Positions 1 to 8,314 of a DNA stretch of 64,000 bases are shown piece after piece. Each line of letters starts with the position of its first letter. Position 1 is the stretch's first letter. The translations under genes were made by a program, and so were the position numbers. Source of the DNA: Streptomyces chattanoogensis (GTDB lineage: Bacteria; Actinomycetota; Actinomycetes; Streptomycetales; Streptomycetaceae). The notes beneath the pieces were generated by a model, which searched no databases, was not told where the DNA came from, and was given only the letters and a program-made list of their open reading frames with translations. The stretch is taken from positions 186,001-250,000 of the forward strand of contig NZ_LGKG01000001.1 of NCBI RefSeq assembly GCF_001294335.1. Direction: 5' to 3'.

Positions 1-21
1 GACACAAACCTTTCGTTGGAT

Positions 22-48
22 GGAGTTGACGGAATTGACGGAGTTGAT
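22..48. repeat. three tandem 9-bp units
   Basis: Three head-to-tail copies, GGAGTTGAC, GGAATTGAC and GGAGTTGAT, lie just downstream of the stop of the succinate dehydrogenase anchor gene. They are in the space where the ribosome site of the next minus-strand gene would be expected. No function is known to me; replication slippage is the simplest origin. Confidence 0.6.
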
Positions 49-62
49 GGGGAAACCCCGTC

Positions 63-890
63 TCAGAAGAAGCGCGGATCGGCGAAGGCCCCGGTGGCCA
101 GCAGATAGACGTACAGATCCGCGAACCCGACGCTGAACAGCGAGCACCAGGCGAGCAGCATGTGCCGCTCGTTGAGCTTGCCGACCCAGCCCCACAGCCG
201 GTAGCGCACCGGGTGCTTGGAGAAGTGCCGCAGCCGGCCGCCGACGATGTGCCGGCAGGAGTGGCAGGAGAGGGTGTACGCCCAGATCAGCACGATGTTC
301 GCCAGGAAGACCAGGGTGCCCAGGCCCATATGACCCCAGGCGTAGTGCTCGTCGCGGAAGGCCAGCGCGGTGTCGTAGGTCAGGACCAGGGCCACCAGCA
401 CCGCGAAGTAGAAGAAGTAGCGGTGGATGTTCTGCAGGATCAGCGGGAAGCGGGTCTCGCCGGTGTACTTCTTGTGCGGCTCGGCGACCGCGCAGGCCGG
501 CGGCGAGGCCCAGAAGCCGCGGTAGTAGGCCTTGCGGTAGTAGTAGCAGGTCAGCCGGAAGCCCAGCGGGAAGATCAGGATCAGCAGGGCGGGGGACAGG
601 CCCCACCAGGAGCCGAAGATCTCCCAGTTCGGGCCGCCGCGCATGGTGTGGCAGTTCTCCGCCAGGCACGGCGAGTAGAACGGCGAGACATAGGGCGCGT
701 GGTAGTAGTCGGCGTTCGCGAAGGCCCGCCATGTCGAGTAGACGACGAACGCGAGCAGCCCGGCGGCGGTGCAGGCCGGGGCCAGCCACCAGCGGTCGGT
801 CCGCAGATGACGGGCGGGGATGGCGGCCCGCGAGGCGGCGTGCACGCCGGTCGCGCCTGCTTGCGGTGAGGGTTCGATACCAGTGGCCAA
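63..890 (-). CDS. succinate dehydrogenase membrane anchor subunit (Sdh1 type)
   Basis: Predicted 275-residue membrane protein that would anchor the flavoprotein and iron-sulfur subunits of a succinate dehydrogenase and pass electrons to menaquinone. Five hydrophobic segments are visible (about 37-57, 95-113, 158-175, 188-207, 246-265). Several histidines near them (H156, H187, H210, H214, H243) are candidate haem ligands. Length and layout match the single fused anchor encoded upstream of sdhA in actinobacteria (Rv0249c of M. tuberculosis is 273 residues). The catalytic genes would follow leftwards, off the window edge. The reading frame stays open upstream to 1079. I chose TTG at 890 because GGAG lies seven bases before it and the upstream stretch is Arg/Pro-rich non-protein-like sequence. 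Confidence 0.75.
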   Translation of the reverse strand: MATGIEPSPQAGATGVHAASRAAIPARHLRTDRWWLAPACTAAGLLAFVVYSTWRAFANADYYHAPYVSPFYSPCLAENCHTMRGGPNWEIFGSWWGLSPALLILIFPLGFRLTCYYYRKAYYRGFWASPPACAVAEPHKKYTGETRFPLILQNIHRYFFYFAVLVALVLTYDTALAFRDEHYAWGHMGLGTLVFLANIVLIWAYTLSCHSCRHIVGGRLRHFSKHPVRYRLWGWVGKLNERHMLLAWCSLFSVGFADLYVYLLATGAFADPRFF

Positions 891-1188
891 CGTCGGTCTC
901 CGTAAAGGGCGCTCCGTGTGAGGGCGCTTCCGTGAGGGTGCTCGGTGAGGGGCGTGGTGCCGTGAGGGGTGCTGCGGCGGGGCGTCGGCTCCGTCGACGG
1001 GCGCTCCGGGGCAGACGGTGCGCGCTCTGCTGACGGGGGCTCGGAATCCGCCGTCACGCGCTCTCGGTGCCGGCGTCACGCGCTCGGGTGACGGACGCTC
1101 CGTCGCCGCGGGAACGGGGCAGGGATCCGAGTGGGGCGAGGCCCTCCCCTAAGGGATCTCCCCCAGGGCCTCCCCCCTAAGGGTTCCT
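891..1188. other. intergenic region with repeated CCCCTAAGGG
   Basis: About 300 bases between two minus-strand genes, with no convincing gene. It holds two exact copies of CCCCTAAGGG at 1146-1155 and 1174-1183, 28 bases apart, and a weaker third copy (CCTCTAAGG) running into the stop of the next gene. These are short hyphenated palindromes and may be protein-binding sites or termination debris. Confidence 0.4.
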
Positions 1189-1488
1189 CTAAGGCGCATG
1201 CCGGTCCTTGGCGCCGAGCCCCTCGTCCTCGGCGTCCTTCCACAGCGCGGCGTCGTACGGGGCGTCCGGCACCGGCACCATCTCGTCCTTGCCGACACCC
1301 GGCGGACCCGCCTTCGCACCCGCGATGCTCTCCTTCAACAGGTCCAGGCTCTCGCGCAGATGGTGCGCATCGCTGCGCACCCGCCGCATGTCCAGCCCGG
1401 TCCCGACCTGCTCCTCCAGCCGCGCCACGGACCGGATGAGCTCGGTCAGATTGCGATCAACCGCCGTCCAATCGTCCTGAAGGGACAT
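1189..1488 (-). CDS. conserved small acidic protein, unknown function
   Basis: Encodes 99 residues with no signal peptide or membrane segment. Residues 1-60 look helical and possibly coiled-coil, with regularly spaced Leu/Val/Ile around LTELIRSVARLEEQV. The C-terminal 40 residues are Gly/Pro/Asp-rich and probably disordered. The ATG at 1488 is preceded by GAGGG at a good distance, and codon use is typical of the window, so I believe it is a real gene. I do not recognise a family and assign no function. It is divergent from the LpqW-like gene, with 400 bases between them. Confidence 0.6.
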   Translation of the reverse strand: MSLQDDWTAVDRNLTELIRSVARLEEQVGTGLDMRRVRSDAHHLRESLDLLKESIAGAKAGPPGVGKDEMVPVPDAPYDAALWKDAEDEGLGAKDRHAP

Positions 1489-1890
1489 AACGTGCCCTCA
1501 CCTCCGCAGGGTGTGGTGGGCGATCTCATGCGCCCGCGAGTGTCGCGCGTCACAGTAGGCGTTGGGAAGGGGTCCGGCGTGATTCCGACTCGAACCGGTG
1601 CGTTTCGGCAAACATGCGCCGCGGCGGGGGTCGAACGCGGGTGCGGGGGCGGTGTGCAGGGACTGCGTACGGGGCGCGTAAGGGCCGGTCCGCGCACCGC
1701 CGTTCGAGGTGCTTTTCCCTGGCAGCGGGCGCGCGCATTGGGCCGCCCGGGTGACCTTCGTACGGCACTCGACGTGTCGTACGGCCGCGCCGGGACCGCT
1801 CGCCTTCAGTAGGGGAGCCATAGATGTGATGAGCCGCAAAGTCGGCCGGACGGGTTGGCGCGGCGCGGGCGAGCCTCGGAGGTAACTGCC
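1489..1890. promoter_or_regulatory. divergent intergenic region with inverted repeat
   Basis: About 400 bases between two divergent genes, with open frames but no protein-like product. At 1759-1783 there is an interrupted inverted repeat, CGTACGGCA-7 bases-TGTCGTACG, with one mismatch between arms. It could be an operator or a transcript hairpin about 110 bases upstream of the LpqW-like start. No convincing -35/-10 pair was found. Confidence 0.35.
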
Positions 1891-4167
1891 ATGACCGACC
1901 AAGTCAGCTCAGCGTGCCGCAGACGCCGCTGTGCCGCGCTGATCGCGGCGGGGGTGCTGCTCCCGCTGCCGGTCCTGGCCGGATGCGGTGACGACTCGGA
2001 CGCCCCGGCCGCCTCCCAGGACATCGCCCCGGCCGCCCGGGAACGGCTGAAGGACGGCGGCACCGTCCGGTGGGCCGTTGACACCATGCCCGGGACCCTC
2101 AACGCCTTCCAGGCCGACGCCGACTCCACCACCGCGCGGATCACCGGAGCGGTGCTGCCCGCCCTGTTCACCCTCGACGACCGCGGCCGCCCGCAGCGCA
2201 ACGCCGACTATCTGGACGCCGCCGACATCACCGCCCGTGACCCGAAACAGGTCGTCACGTACAAGATCAACCGCCGGGCGCGGTGGAGCGACGGCCGCAC
2301 GATCGGTGCCGCGGACTTCATCGCCCAGTGGAAGGCGCTGCGCGGCAAGGACAACGCGTTCTGGACCGCCCGTAACGCCGGGTACGACCGGATCGCCAAG
2401 GTCGCCCAGGGCAGGAACAGCCACGAGGTCAAGGTCACCTTCGCCCGGCCGTACGCCGACTGGCGGTCCCTGTTCACCCCGCTCTACCCGCAGAGCGTGA
2501 TGGGCGATGCCGATGCCTTCAACGACGGGTCGCGGGAGCGGCTGGCGGTCGTGGCCGGGCCGTTCATGGTGGGGGAGCGGGAGAAGGGCAACGACCGCGT
2601 GACCCTGGTCCGCAACCCGAGGTGGTGGGGCGCCCGCGCCAAGCTCGACCGGATCGTCTTCACGGAGCTGCCGCGGGACAAGCGGGCCGCCGCCCTGGCC
2701 GACGGTTCCGTGGATGTCGCCGAGGTCGATCCGGGGGCCGCCAAGAAGGTCGCCGCGGCCGGCCATCCGGCGGCCCGCGCCGGGCTCCGCGGCTACACCG
2801 TCCGCAAGGCCCTCGAACCCGCCTACACCCAGCTCGCCCTCAACGGCAGCACCGGCCCGCTCACCGACGAACGGGTGCGCCGCGCGGTGGCCCGCGCCAT
2901 CGACCGCCAGGCGCTCGCCGACACCGTCCTCAAGCCGCTCCGGCTCCCCGCCAAGCCGCTCGGCAGCCATCTGCTGATGGCCGGGCAGGAGGGTTACCAG
3001 GACCACAGCGACGCGGTCGGCGGGCAGGACGCCGGGGCGGCCAAAGCGCTGCTCGCGGACGCGGGCTGGAAGCCGGGCGGCACCACCGAGCAGGCCAAGC
3101 AGCGGCCGCACGAGGCGGTGCCCACCGGCCTGGGAGGCACCTCGTCCCCCAAGGGCGGCTCCTCGGACGGCCGTAACCCGGAGCGGCCGGGCCACGCCGC
3201 CCGGGCCGCCGCGCAGGACCACGACGCCGGTGCCCGGCCCGCCGTCGCCGAAGCCCCGCTGTCCGCCGCGGGCGCGGTCGGTTCCGAAGTCCAGCAGTCC
3301 GCGCTGCTGCGGCAGAGCGCAGCCCTCTACAAGGCGGAGGCCGCGGCCCGGGAGGCGGCGGACGGCGGTGCCACCACGGCGTCGCGGACGTACCAGCGGC
3401 GCGCGGCGCGGGCGCTGGTCGCCGCCGAGCGCGTGGAGACCGGGCAGGACCTCGGGCAGGAGGCAACCGGCGGGACGCGCCCGATGAGCGCCGAGCAGGC
3501 GCGCGAGGCACGGGCCGATGAGGAGCGCGCGCACCCGGTGGCCGCCGCCCAGGTCCCCGCCGACGCCGGCCCGGAGGCGAAGGGGGCGCCGAAGGAGAGG
3601 GCCGCCGCCGTCCCCGTCATGCGCAAGGACGGCAAACCGCTCACCCTCCGCTTCGTCCTCCCCGACGGCGTGGGTTCGGAGCAGCTGCGGACCGTGGGGG
3701 AGCGGATCTCGGGCATGCTCGGCAAGATCGGCATCCAGACCACCGTCCAGCGGGTCGCCGACGCCAGTTACTTCCAGGACCACATCGCCGCCGGCGACTA
3801 CGACCTGGCGCTCTACTCCTGGCCCGGCACCGCCTACCCCGCGACCGACGCCCGCCCCATCTACGCCAAGCCCGAGCCCGCCGCCGACGGCTCGCTCACC
3901 GTCGAGCAGAACTACACCCGTGTCGGCACCGACCACATCGACCAGCTCTTCGACCAGGCCGCCGCGGAGCTGGACGAGGACGCGGCGGGCAGCCTGATGG
4001 CCCAGGCCGACGCCCGTATCTGGGCCGTCGCCGGATCCATTCCCCTCTACCAGCGCCCGGAGCTGGTGGCCACCAGGAAGTCGCTCAAGAACGTCGGCGC
4101 GTTCGGCTTCTCCTCGCCCCGCTTCCAGGACATCGGTTACACGAAGCAAGGGTGGAGCCAGAGCTAA
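1891..4167 (+). CDS. lpqW: LpqW-like family-5 solute-binding lipoprotein with large insertion
   Basis: Encodes 758 residues. A lipoprotein signal with the LAGC lipobox places the acylated cysteine at residue 32. The remainder is an extracellular solute-binding protein family 5 (peptide/nickel-binding) fold. The fold is interrupted between about residues 405 and 570 by an Ala/Arg/Glu-rich, low-complexity stretch, after which it resumes at KPLTLRFVLPDG. Family members are usually 520-640 residues, so the insertion explains the extra length. The ATG at 1891 follows GGAGGT by seven bases. The pairing lpqW-typA is the order in M. tuberculosis (Rv1166, Rv1165), where LpqW affects mannolipid synthesis rather than import. 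No permease or ATPase genes adjoin, which fits a non-transport role. A function in Streptomyces is not established by the sequence. Confidence 0.75.
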   Translation: MTDQVSSACRRRRCAALIAAGVLLPLPVLAGCGDDSDAPAASQDIAPAARERLKDGGTVRWAVDTMPGTLNAFQADADSTTARITGAVLPALFTLDDRGRPQRNADYLDAADITARDPKQVVTYKINRRARWSDGRTIGAADFIAQWKALRGKDNAFWTARNAGYDRIAKVAQGRNSHEVKVTFARPYADWRSLFTPLYPQSVMGDADAFNDGSRERLAVVAGPFMVGEREKGNDRVTLVRNPRWWGARAKLDRIVFTELPRDKRAAALADGSVDVAEVDPGAAKKVAAAGHPAARAGLRGYTVRKALEPAYTQLALNGSTGPLTDERVRRAVARAIDRQALADTVLKPLRLPAKPLGSHLLMAGQEGYQDHSDAVGGQDAGAAKALLADAGWKPGGTTEQAKQRPHEAVPTGLGGTSSPKGGSSDGRNPERPGHAARAAAQDHDAGARPAVAEAPLSAAGAVGSEVQQSALLRQSAALYKAEAAAREAADGGATTASRTYQRRAARALVAAERVETGQDLGQEATGGTRPMSAEQAREARADEERAHPVAAAQVPADAGPEAKGAPKERAAAVPVMRKDGKPLTLRFVLPDGVGSEQLRTVGERISGMLGKIGIQTTVQRVADASYFQDHIAAGDYDLALYSWPGTAYPATDARPIYAKPEPAADGSLTVEQNYTRVGTDHIDQLFDQAAAELDEDAAGSLMAQADARIWAVAGSIPLYQRPELVATRKSLKNVGAFGFSSPRFQDIGYTKQGWSQS

Positions 4168-4206
4168 CAATCGGTAAGACTTCGCAGGTCAGAGGGCATG
4201 CGCACA

Positions 4207-4234
4207 GGCTGCGGCGGCCGATGTCGCCGCAGCC
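4207..4234 (+). terminator. hairpin terminator after lpqW-like gene
   Basis: Perfect 10-bp stem GGCTGCGGCG / CGCCGCAGCC with an 8-base loop, 40 bases after the lpqW-like stop and upstream of typA. There is no T-tract, as is common in this GC-rich group. Confidence 0.6.
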
Positions 4235-4333
4235 CCGTACCATGGGGTGAGGCCGTGGCGTCATCCAAGCCCGGCGGGCGCGCGTAACGGACCGTACGCG
4301 CCGCCATCCACGATTCCGGGAGAAGCACCGCTA

Positions 4334-6241
4334 GTGCCCACGCGCCACGACATCCGCAACGTAGCCATCGTCGCCCACGTCGACCACGGCAAGACGACCA
4401 TCGTCGACGCCATGCTCAAGCAGGCCGGCGCGTTCGCCGCCCACCAGCTCGAGTCCGTCGACGACCGGGTCATGGACTCGAACGACCTGGAGCGTGAAAA
4501 GGGCATCACGATCCTGGCGAAGAACACCGCCGTCAAGTACCACCCCAAGGATGGCGGCGACGTCATCACCATCAACATCATCGACACCCCGGGCCACGCC
4601 GACTTCGGTGGCGAGGTCGAGCGCGGTCTGTCGATGGTGGACGCAGTCGTCCTGCTCGTCGACGCCTCCGAGGGCCCGCTCCCGCAGACCCGCTTCGTGC
4701 TCCGCAAGGCGCTCCAGCAGCGTCTGCCCGTCATCCTGTGCATCAACAAGACGGACCGCCCGGACTCCCGCATCGACGAGGTCGTCAACGAGACCTACGA
4801 CCTCTTCCTCGACCTGGACGCGGACGAGGAGCAGATCGAGTTCCCGATCGTCTACGCCTGCGGCCGTGACGGCATCGCCTCGCTGACCAAGCCGGAGGAC
4901 GGCACCGTCCCGGCGGACAGCACCAACCTGGAGCCGTTCTTCTCCACGATCCTGGAGCACGTCCCGGCCCCCGAGTACGACGAGACGGCCCCCCTCCAGG
5001 CCCACGTCACCAACCTCGACGCCGACAACTTCCTCGGCCGTATCGCGCTGCTCCGCGTCGAGCAGGGCGAGCTGAAGAAGGGCCAGACCGTCGCCTGGAT
5101 CAAGCGCGACGGCACGATCGCCAACGTCCGCATCAGCGAGCTGATGATGACCGAGGCGCTCACCCGCAAGCCGGCCGAGAAGGCGGGCCCCGGTGACATC
5201 TGCGCGGTCGCGGGTATCCCCGACATCATGATCGGCGAGACCCTCGCCGACCCGGAGAACCCGATCGCCCTCCCCCTGATCACGGTGGACGAGCCGGCCA
5301 TCTCCATGACCATCGGCACCAACACCTCCCCGCTGGTCGGCCGCGGCGGCACGGGCAAGGGCGCGGACGCCAAGTCCGCGATAAAGGACCGCAAGGTCAC
5401 CGCCCGCCAGGTCAAGGACCGCCTGGAGCGCGAGCTGATCGGTAACGTCTCGCTGCGCGTCCTGGACACCGAGCGCCCCGACGCCTGGGAGGTGCAGGGC
5501 CGTGGCGAGCTGGCGCTGGCCATCCTGGTCGAGCAGATGCGCCGCGAGGGCTTCGAGATGACCATCGGCAAGCCGCAGGTGGTCACCAAGGAGGTCGACG
5601 GCAAGACCTACGAGCCGGTCGAGCGCATGACGATCGACGTGCCCGAGGAGCACATGGGCGCCGTCACCCAGCTCATGGGCACCCGCAAGGGCCGTATGGA
5701 CAACATGTCCAACCACGGCTCCGGCTGGGTCCGCATGGAGTTCGTCGTCCCCTCCCGCGGTCTGATCGGCTTCCGTACGGAGTTCCTGACCAACACCCGC
5801 GGTACGGGCATCGCCCACTCCATCCACGAGGGCCACGAGCCCTGGTTCGGTGCCCTCCAGACCCGTAACAACGGCTCCCTGGTCGCCGACCGCTCCGGTG
5901 CGGTCACCGCCTTCGCGATGACCAACCTCCAGGAGCGCGGCGTCCTGTTCACCGAGCCGGGCACCGAGGTGTACGAGGGCATGATCGTCGGTGAGAACTC
6001 CCGCTCCGACGACATGGACGTCAACATCACCAAGGAGAAGAAGCTCACCAACATGCGCTCCTCCTCGGCCGACTCGTTCGAGGCGATCGTGCCGCCGCGC
6101 AAGCTCTCCCTCGAGCAGTCGCTGGAGTTCTGCCGCGACGACGAGTGCGTTGAGGTGACCCCCGAGGCGGTCCGCATCCGCAAGGTCAACCTGGACGCCC
6201 GCGAGCGCGCCCGCGCTGCCTCGCGTGCGAAGCACGGCTGA
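4334..6241 (+). CDS. typA: translational GTPase TypA/BipA
   Basis: Encodes 635 residues of the TypA/BipA ribosome-binding GTPase family, an EF-G-like factor linked to ribosome assembly and stress growth. G1 (AHVDHGKTT, about residues 13-21), the switch motif KGITI, G3 (DTPGHADF, about 86-93) and G4 (NKTD, about 137-140) are all intact. They are followed by the beta-barrel, EF-G III/V-like domains and the BipA C-terminal domain. GTG at 4334 is chosen because the protein then begins PTRHDIRNVAIVAHVDHGKTT, as in relatives, and GGGAGA lies upstream. The longer frame to 4247 adds non-conserved residues. It stands between its own hairpins at 4207 and 6261, so it is probably monocistronic. Confidence 0.95.
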   Translation: MPTRHDIRNVAIVAHVDHGKTTIVDAMLKQAGAFAAHQLESVDDRVMDSNDLEREKGITILAKNTAVKYHPKDGGDVITINIIDTPGHADFGGEVERGLSMVDAVVLLVDASEGPLPQTRFVLRKALQQRLPVILCINKTDRPDSRIDEVVNETYDLFLDLDADEEQIEFPIVYACGRDGIASLTKPEDGTVPADSTNLEPFFSTILEHVPAPEYDETAPLQAHVTNLDADNFLGRIALLRVEQGELKKGQTVAWIKRDGTIANVRISELMMTEALTRKPAEKAGPGDICAVAGIPDIMIGETLADPENPIALPLITVDEPAISMTIGTNTSPLVGRGGTGKGADAKSAIKDRKVTARQVKDRLERELIGNVSLRVLDTERPDAWEVQGRGELALAILVEQMRREGFEMTIGKPQVVTKEVDGKTYEPVERMTIDVPEEHMGAVTQLMGTRKGRMDNMSNHGSGWVRMEFVVPSRGLIGFRTEFLTNTRGTGIAHSIHEGHEPWFGALQTRNNGSLVADRSGAVTAFAMTNLQERGVLFTEPGTEVYEGMIVGENSRSDDMDVNITKEKKLTNMRSSSADSFEAIVPPRKLSLEQSLEFCRDDECVEVTPEAVRIRKVNLDARERARAASRAKHG

Positions 6242-6260
6242 GCCTTCGCCTTTGCCTGAC

Positions 6261-6290
6261 GGGGCGCCTCTCCTCCGGGAGGGGCGCCCT
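6261..6290 (+). terminator. typA terminator
   Basis: GC-rich hairpin GGGGCGCCTCTCC / GGGAGGGGCGCCC with a very short loop, 20 bases after the typA stop, followed by a short TT run. Confidence 0.75.
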
Positions 6291-6368
6291 TCGGCTTTCC
6301 GGTTTCCTGGCGGCGGCTGCGTGATCGCCGGGAGCGCCATGTGCCCGCCGGGAGCCGGAAATTGCCGG

Positions 6369-6374
6369 TAGCTT
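6369..6374 (+). promoter_or_regulatory. -10 box of probable leaderless transcript
   Basis: TAGCTT ends seven bases before the ATG at 6382, and no Shine-Dalgarno sequence precedes that start. The spacing puts the transcription start on or next to the A of the ATG. No good -35 hexamer was seen. Confidence 0.4.
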
Positions 6375-6381
6375 CTGCTTC

Positions 6382-6687
6382 ATGACTGCTTATGTGATCG
6401 CGGATGTCCAGCTGACCGGTGACGCCGAGGAGGTGGAGCAGTACCGTGCCAACGTTCTCGTCACCCTTGAGCCCTACGGCGGGCGGTTTCTCGTGCGCGG
6501 GGGAGAGTTTCAGGTTCTCGAAGGTGACTGGCAGCCCGGTCGCATAGTCGTCGTGGAATTCCCCAGCGTCGAGGCGGCGCAGGCGTGGAACGACTCGGCG
6601 GCGTATCAGGAGATCGCCCCGCTGCGTATCCGTAACACCGACAGCAAGCGGCTGCTCGTCGAGGGGACGCCGGGCGAAGCGAACTGA
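6382..6687 (+). CDS. DUF1330 family protein
   Basis: Encodes 101 residues of the DUF1330 family, small ferredoxin-like alpha/beta proteins whose chemistry is not established. Typical features are the start TAYVIADVQLTGDAEEVEQY, the central GGRFLVRGGEFQVLEG loop and the conserved IVVVEFPS strand followed by A..W..S..Y..I. It has no signal peptide and is presumably cytoplasmic. The start has no ribosome site but sits seven bases after TAGCTT. The next gene begins nine bases after its stop, so the two may be cotranscribed. Confidence 0.8.
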   Translation: MTAYVIADVQLTGDAEEVEQYRANVLVTLEPYGGRFLVRGGEFQVLEGDWQPGRIVVVEFPSVEAAQAWNDSAAYQEIAPLRIRNTDSKRLLVEGTPGEAN

Positions 6688-6696
6688 AGGGGCGTC

Positions 6697-7185
6697 ATGG
6701 CTCTCGACTACCACCTCGAAATGGCAACCGCGGTGCCTGCGGCGGAGGTTGCCGGGGCGCTGTGTGAGGTGGCCCGTCCCCTCGGGCTGTTCGGTGCGCA
6801 GGAGATCCCCGGGAGGGTGCTCGGCGACGGGGTGGTGAGCGCGACGGGCACGTGGATCCGTGCGGGTGGGCAGAAGCCGGGCCCGCGGCCGTGGGATCCG
6901 GTGATCAGCGATCTCGGGATCACTCCGACGGTGTGGGTGATGTTCCGGCTGGGTAAGTGGCACGACTGCTGCGACCAGCAGGACGCCATGATCCGGCTGG
7001 TGGACGGCCTGCTGGGCCGGGTCCGCGGCGATGCCGTGCTGCACTTCCAGTCCGAGCAGATCTGGCTGCTGCGGCGCGGTGACGACCTCAGCCTGAGCGA
7101 GCAGGATGACATCTGGCCCCCGCGCCGCCTGGCCGCCGTCACCCGGCCGTACCGCCGGGCCACGCACGCCTTCGCCTACGAGTGA
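6697..7185 (+). CDS. SitI3-like family protein (orphan immunity-type protein)
   Basis: Encodes 162 residues beginning MALDYHLEMAT, with a conserved SDLGITPTVWVMFRL strand and a C-terminal LHFQSEQIWLLRRGDDLSLSE segment. This pattern recalls the SitI3 group, named after an immunity protein of a Myxococcus polymorphic toxin and widespread in Streptomyces as stand-alone genes. The assignment is from memory of the pattern and is moderate. No toxin gene adjoins: upstream is DUF1330 and downstream genes run the other way. Its last ten bases overlap the end of the convergent gene at 7176. AAGGGG precedes the ATG. Confidence 0.55.
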   Translation: MALDYHLEMATAVPAAEVAGALCEVARPLGLFGAQEIPGRVLGDGVVSATGTWIRAGGQKPGPRPWDPVISDLGITPTVWVMFRLGKWHDCCDQQDAMIRLVDGLLGRVRGDAVLHFQSEQIWLLRRGDDLSLSEQDDIWPPRRLAAVTRPYRRATHAFAYE

Positions 7186-7598
7186 CCGGCTCTCCGGGAG
7201 CCGGCCGGACGGCGGGCATACGGGCGGAGGACGCCCCGCGCTCGGGCCCAGATCTCGTACGGATCGCAGCGGTCCGCCGTCCACGTGGCCGAGGTCAGGG
7301 ACCCCCGCCCCCGGTAGCGCCGCATGATGGCGACATGCGGCGGCCACGAGACGAAGCCCTGCAGGGCCGCCTCGTCGCGCCAGACGGCGACCGCACCGCA
7401 GCGACGGGCGGTCGGGGCCGCCCACAGCCACACGCCGACCGCCCCCTCGAGGCCCGGCCATTCGGTGGTGAGGCGGCGGGCGGCGCGATAGACGCCCGGC
7501 AGATCGGTGAACCGGGTGAGGGTGAAGTCGGTGAGGCTGACCAGGACCGGGCCGTCGTGGGCGGTGACCGGTCCCGGCACCCAAGAAGACCTCAGCAC
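7176..7598 (-). CDS. hypothetical protein, possible dimeric alpha+beta barrel
   Basis: Encodes 140 residues, no signal peptide. The core (a strand VLVSLTDFTLTRF, helix, strand VGVWLWAAPTARRCGAVAVW, then DEAALQGFVSWPPHVAIMRRYR) resembles the ferredoxin-like dimeric barrel of antibiotic-biosynthesis-monooxygenase or DUF3291-like proteins. No catalytic residues can be named. Its ATG at 7598 overlaps the stop of the upstream DinB-fold gene by seven bases, so translation is probably coupled. The C-terminal tail is Arg-rich. Its stop overlaps the convergent SitI3-like gene by ten bases. Confidence 0.55.
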   Translation of the reverse strand: MLRSSWVPGPVTAHDGPVLVSLTDFTLTRFTDLPGVYRAARRLTTEWPGLEGAVGVWLWAAPTARRCGAVAVWRDEAALQGFVSWPPHVAIMRRYRGRGSLTSATWTADRCDPYEIWARARGVLRPYARRPAGSRRAGHS

Positions 7599-8314
7599 GG
7601 CGCGGTCGGGGACCAGGACGGTGACCGCCCGAGGGTCGTCAGGATCCGGTCCAGCAGGCCCGCGCCCTCGCCCGCGGGGAGCCCCGGGCGGAAGGCGCTC
7701 CCCGGGGCCAGCCGGTGGTCGTCGCCGGTGGGGACCGCCTCGGCGATGGGGAGCGCGGCGCGGAGCAGCGCCGGGTCGGGGGCGTACGGGAGGCCCAGCG
7801 TCCTGGCGACGTCCCAGCCGTGGACGACGTAGTCGATGAAGTGGAAGCCGATGGCGCGGGTGGCCGGGAAGCGCTGGGAGGCCGTGAATTCCGGGAGGGC
7901 GAAAAGGCGGTCGGGGGCGTCGGTCCCGGCGAAGGCGGCGATGACGTCATCGGCCGCGGCGGCGTAGGCCGCCACCGGGTCCTGCGCCGGCGGGCCCGCC
8001 CTCCAGTGCGCCGGGTCCTGGCCGTCACCGCGTGCGGCCGCCGCGAAGCCCCGGTGCTGGACGGTCATATGGGCGAGCAGTTCCGCCAGGGTCCAGGCGG
8101 AGCAGGGGGTGGGGCGGGGCAGGTCGGAGCGGGTCACCTGGCGTACGACGGCCACGCTGGTGCGTACGGCCCGGGCGTCGAAGTCCCTGAGGAGAGCCAG
8201 GAGTTCGACGGTCGGGGAGGTGGTTGAGGAGGTGGTTGACGAGGCGGTCGGGGAAGGGGGCCGGGGGACGTCTTCGGGGAGGCCTTGAGGGCTCGGGCCG
8301 GAATTCATATGCAT
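7592..8314 (-). CDS. TIGR03086-type DinB-fold metal-binding protein
   Basis: Encodes 240 residues of the mycothiol-dependent maleylpyruvate isomerase N-terminal / DinB four-helix family (TIGR03086 type). Candidate metal ligands are the histidines in LAHMTVQH near residues 87-92 and HFIDYVVHGWDV near 160-167, the usual His triad of this fold. The first 30 residues are Ser/Thr/Pro-rich and probably disordered. Two starts (ATG at 8314 or 8308) lack a ribosome site. A -35-like TTGACA (8344-8349, minus strand) with a weak -10 at 8321-8326 would begin the transcript at 8314, so it may be leaderless. It is divergent from a MarR regulator, the likely controller. The substrate is unknown. Confidence 0.7.
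   Translation of the reverse strand: MHMNSGPSPQGLPEDVPRPPSPTASSTTSSTTSPTVELLALLRDFDARAVRTSVAVVRQVTRSDLPRPTPCSAWTLAELLAHMTVQHRGFAAAARGDGQDPAHWRAGPPAQDPVAAYAAAADDVIAAFAGTDAPDRLFALPEFTASQRFPATRAIGFHFIDYVVHGWDVARTLGLPYAPDPALLRAALPIAEAVPTGDDHRLAPGSAFRPGLPAGEGAGLLDRILTTLGRSPSWSPTAPC

Noticed and set aside
1498..1902. Open frames on both strands upstream of the lpqW-like gene
   Set aside because: Arg/Pro-rich translations without ribosome sites, typical of non-coding high-GC DNA.
1909..4170. Long minus-strand open frame opposite the lpqW-like gene
   Set aside because: It is the antisense shadow created by GC-rich third positions; its product is a Gly/Val/Arg-rich string with no domain, while the plus strand has a lipobox and known fold.
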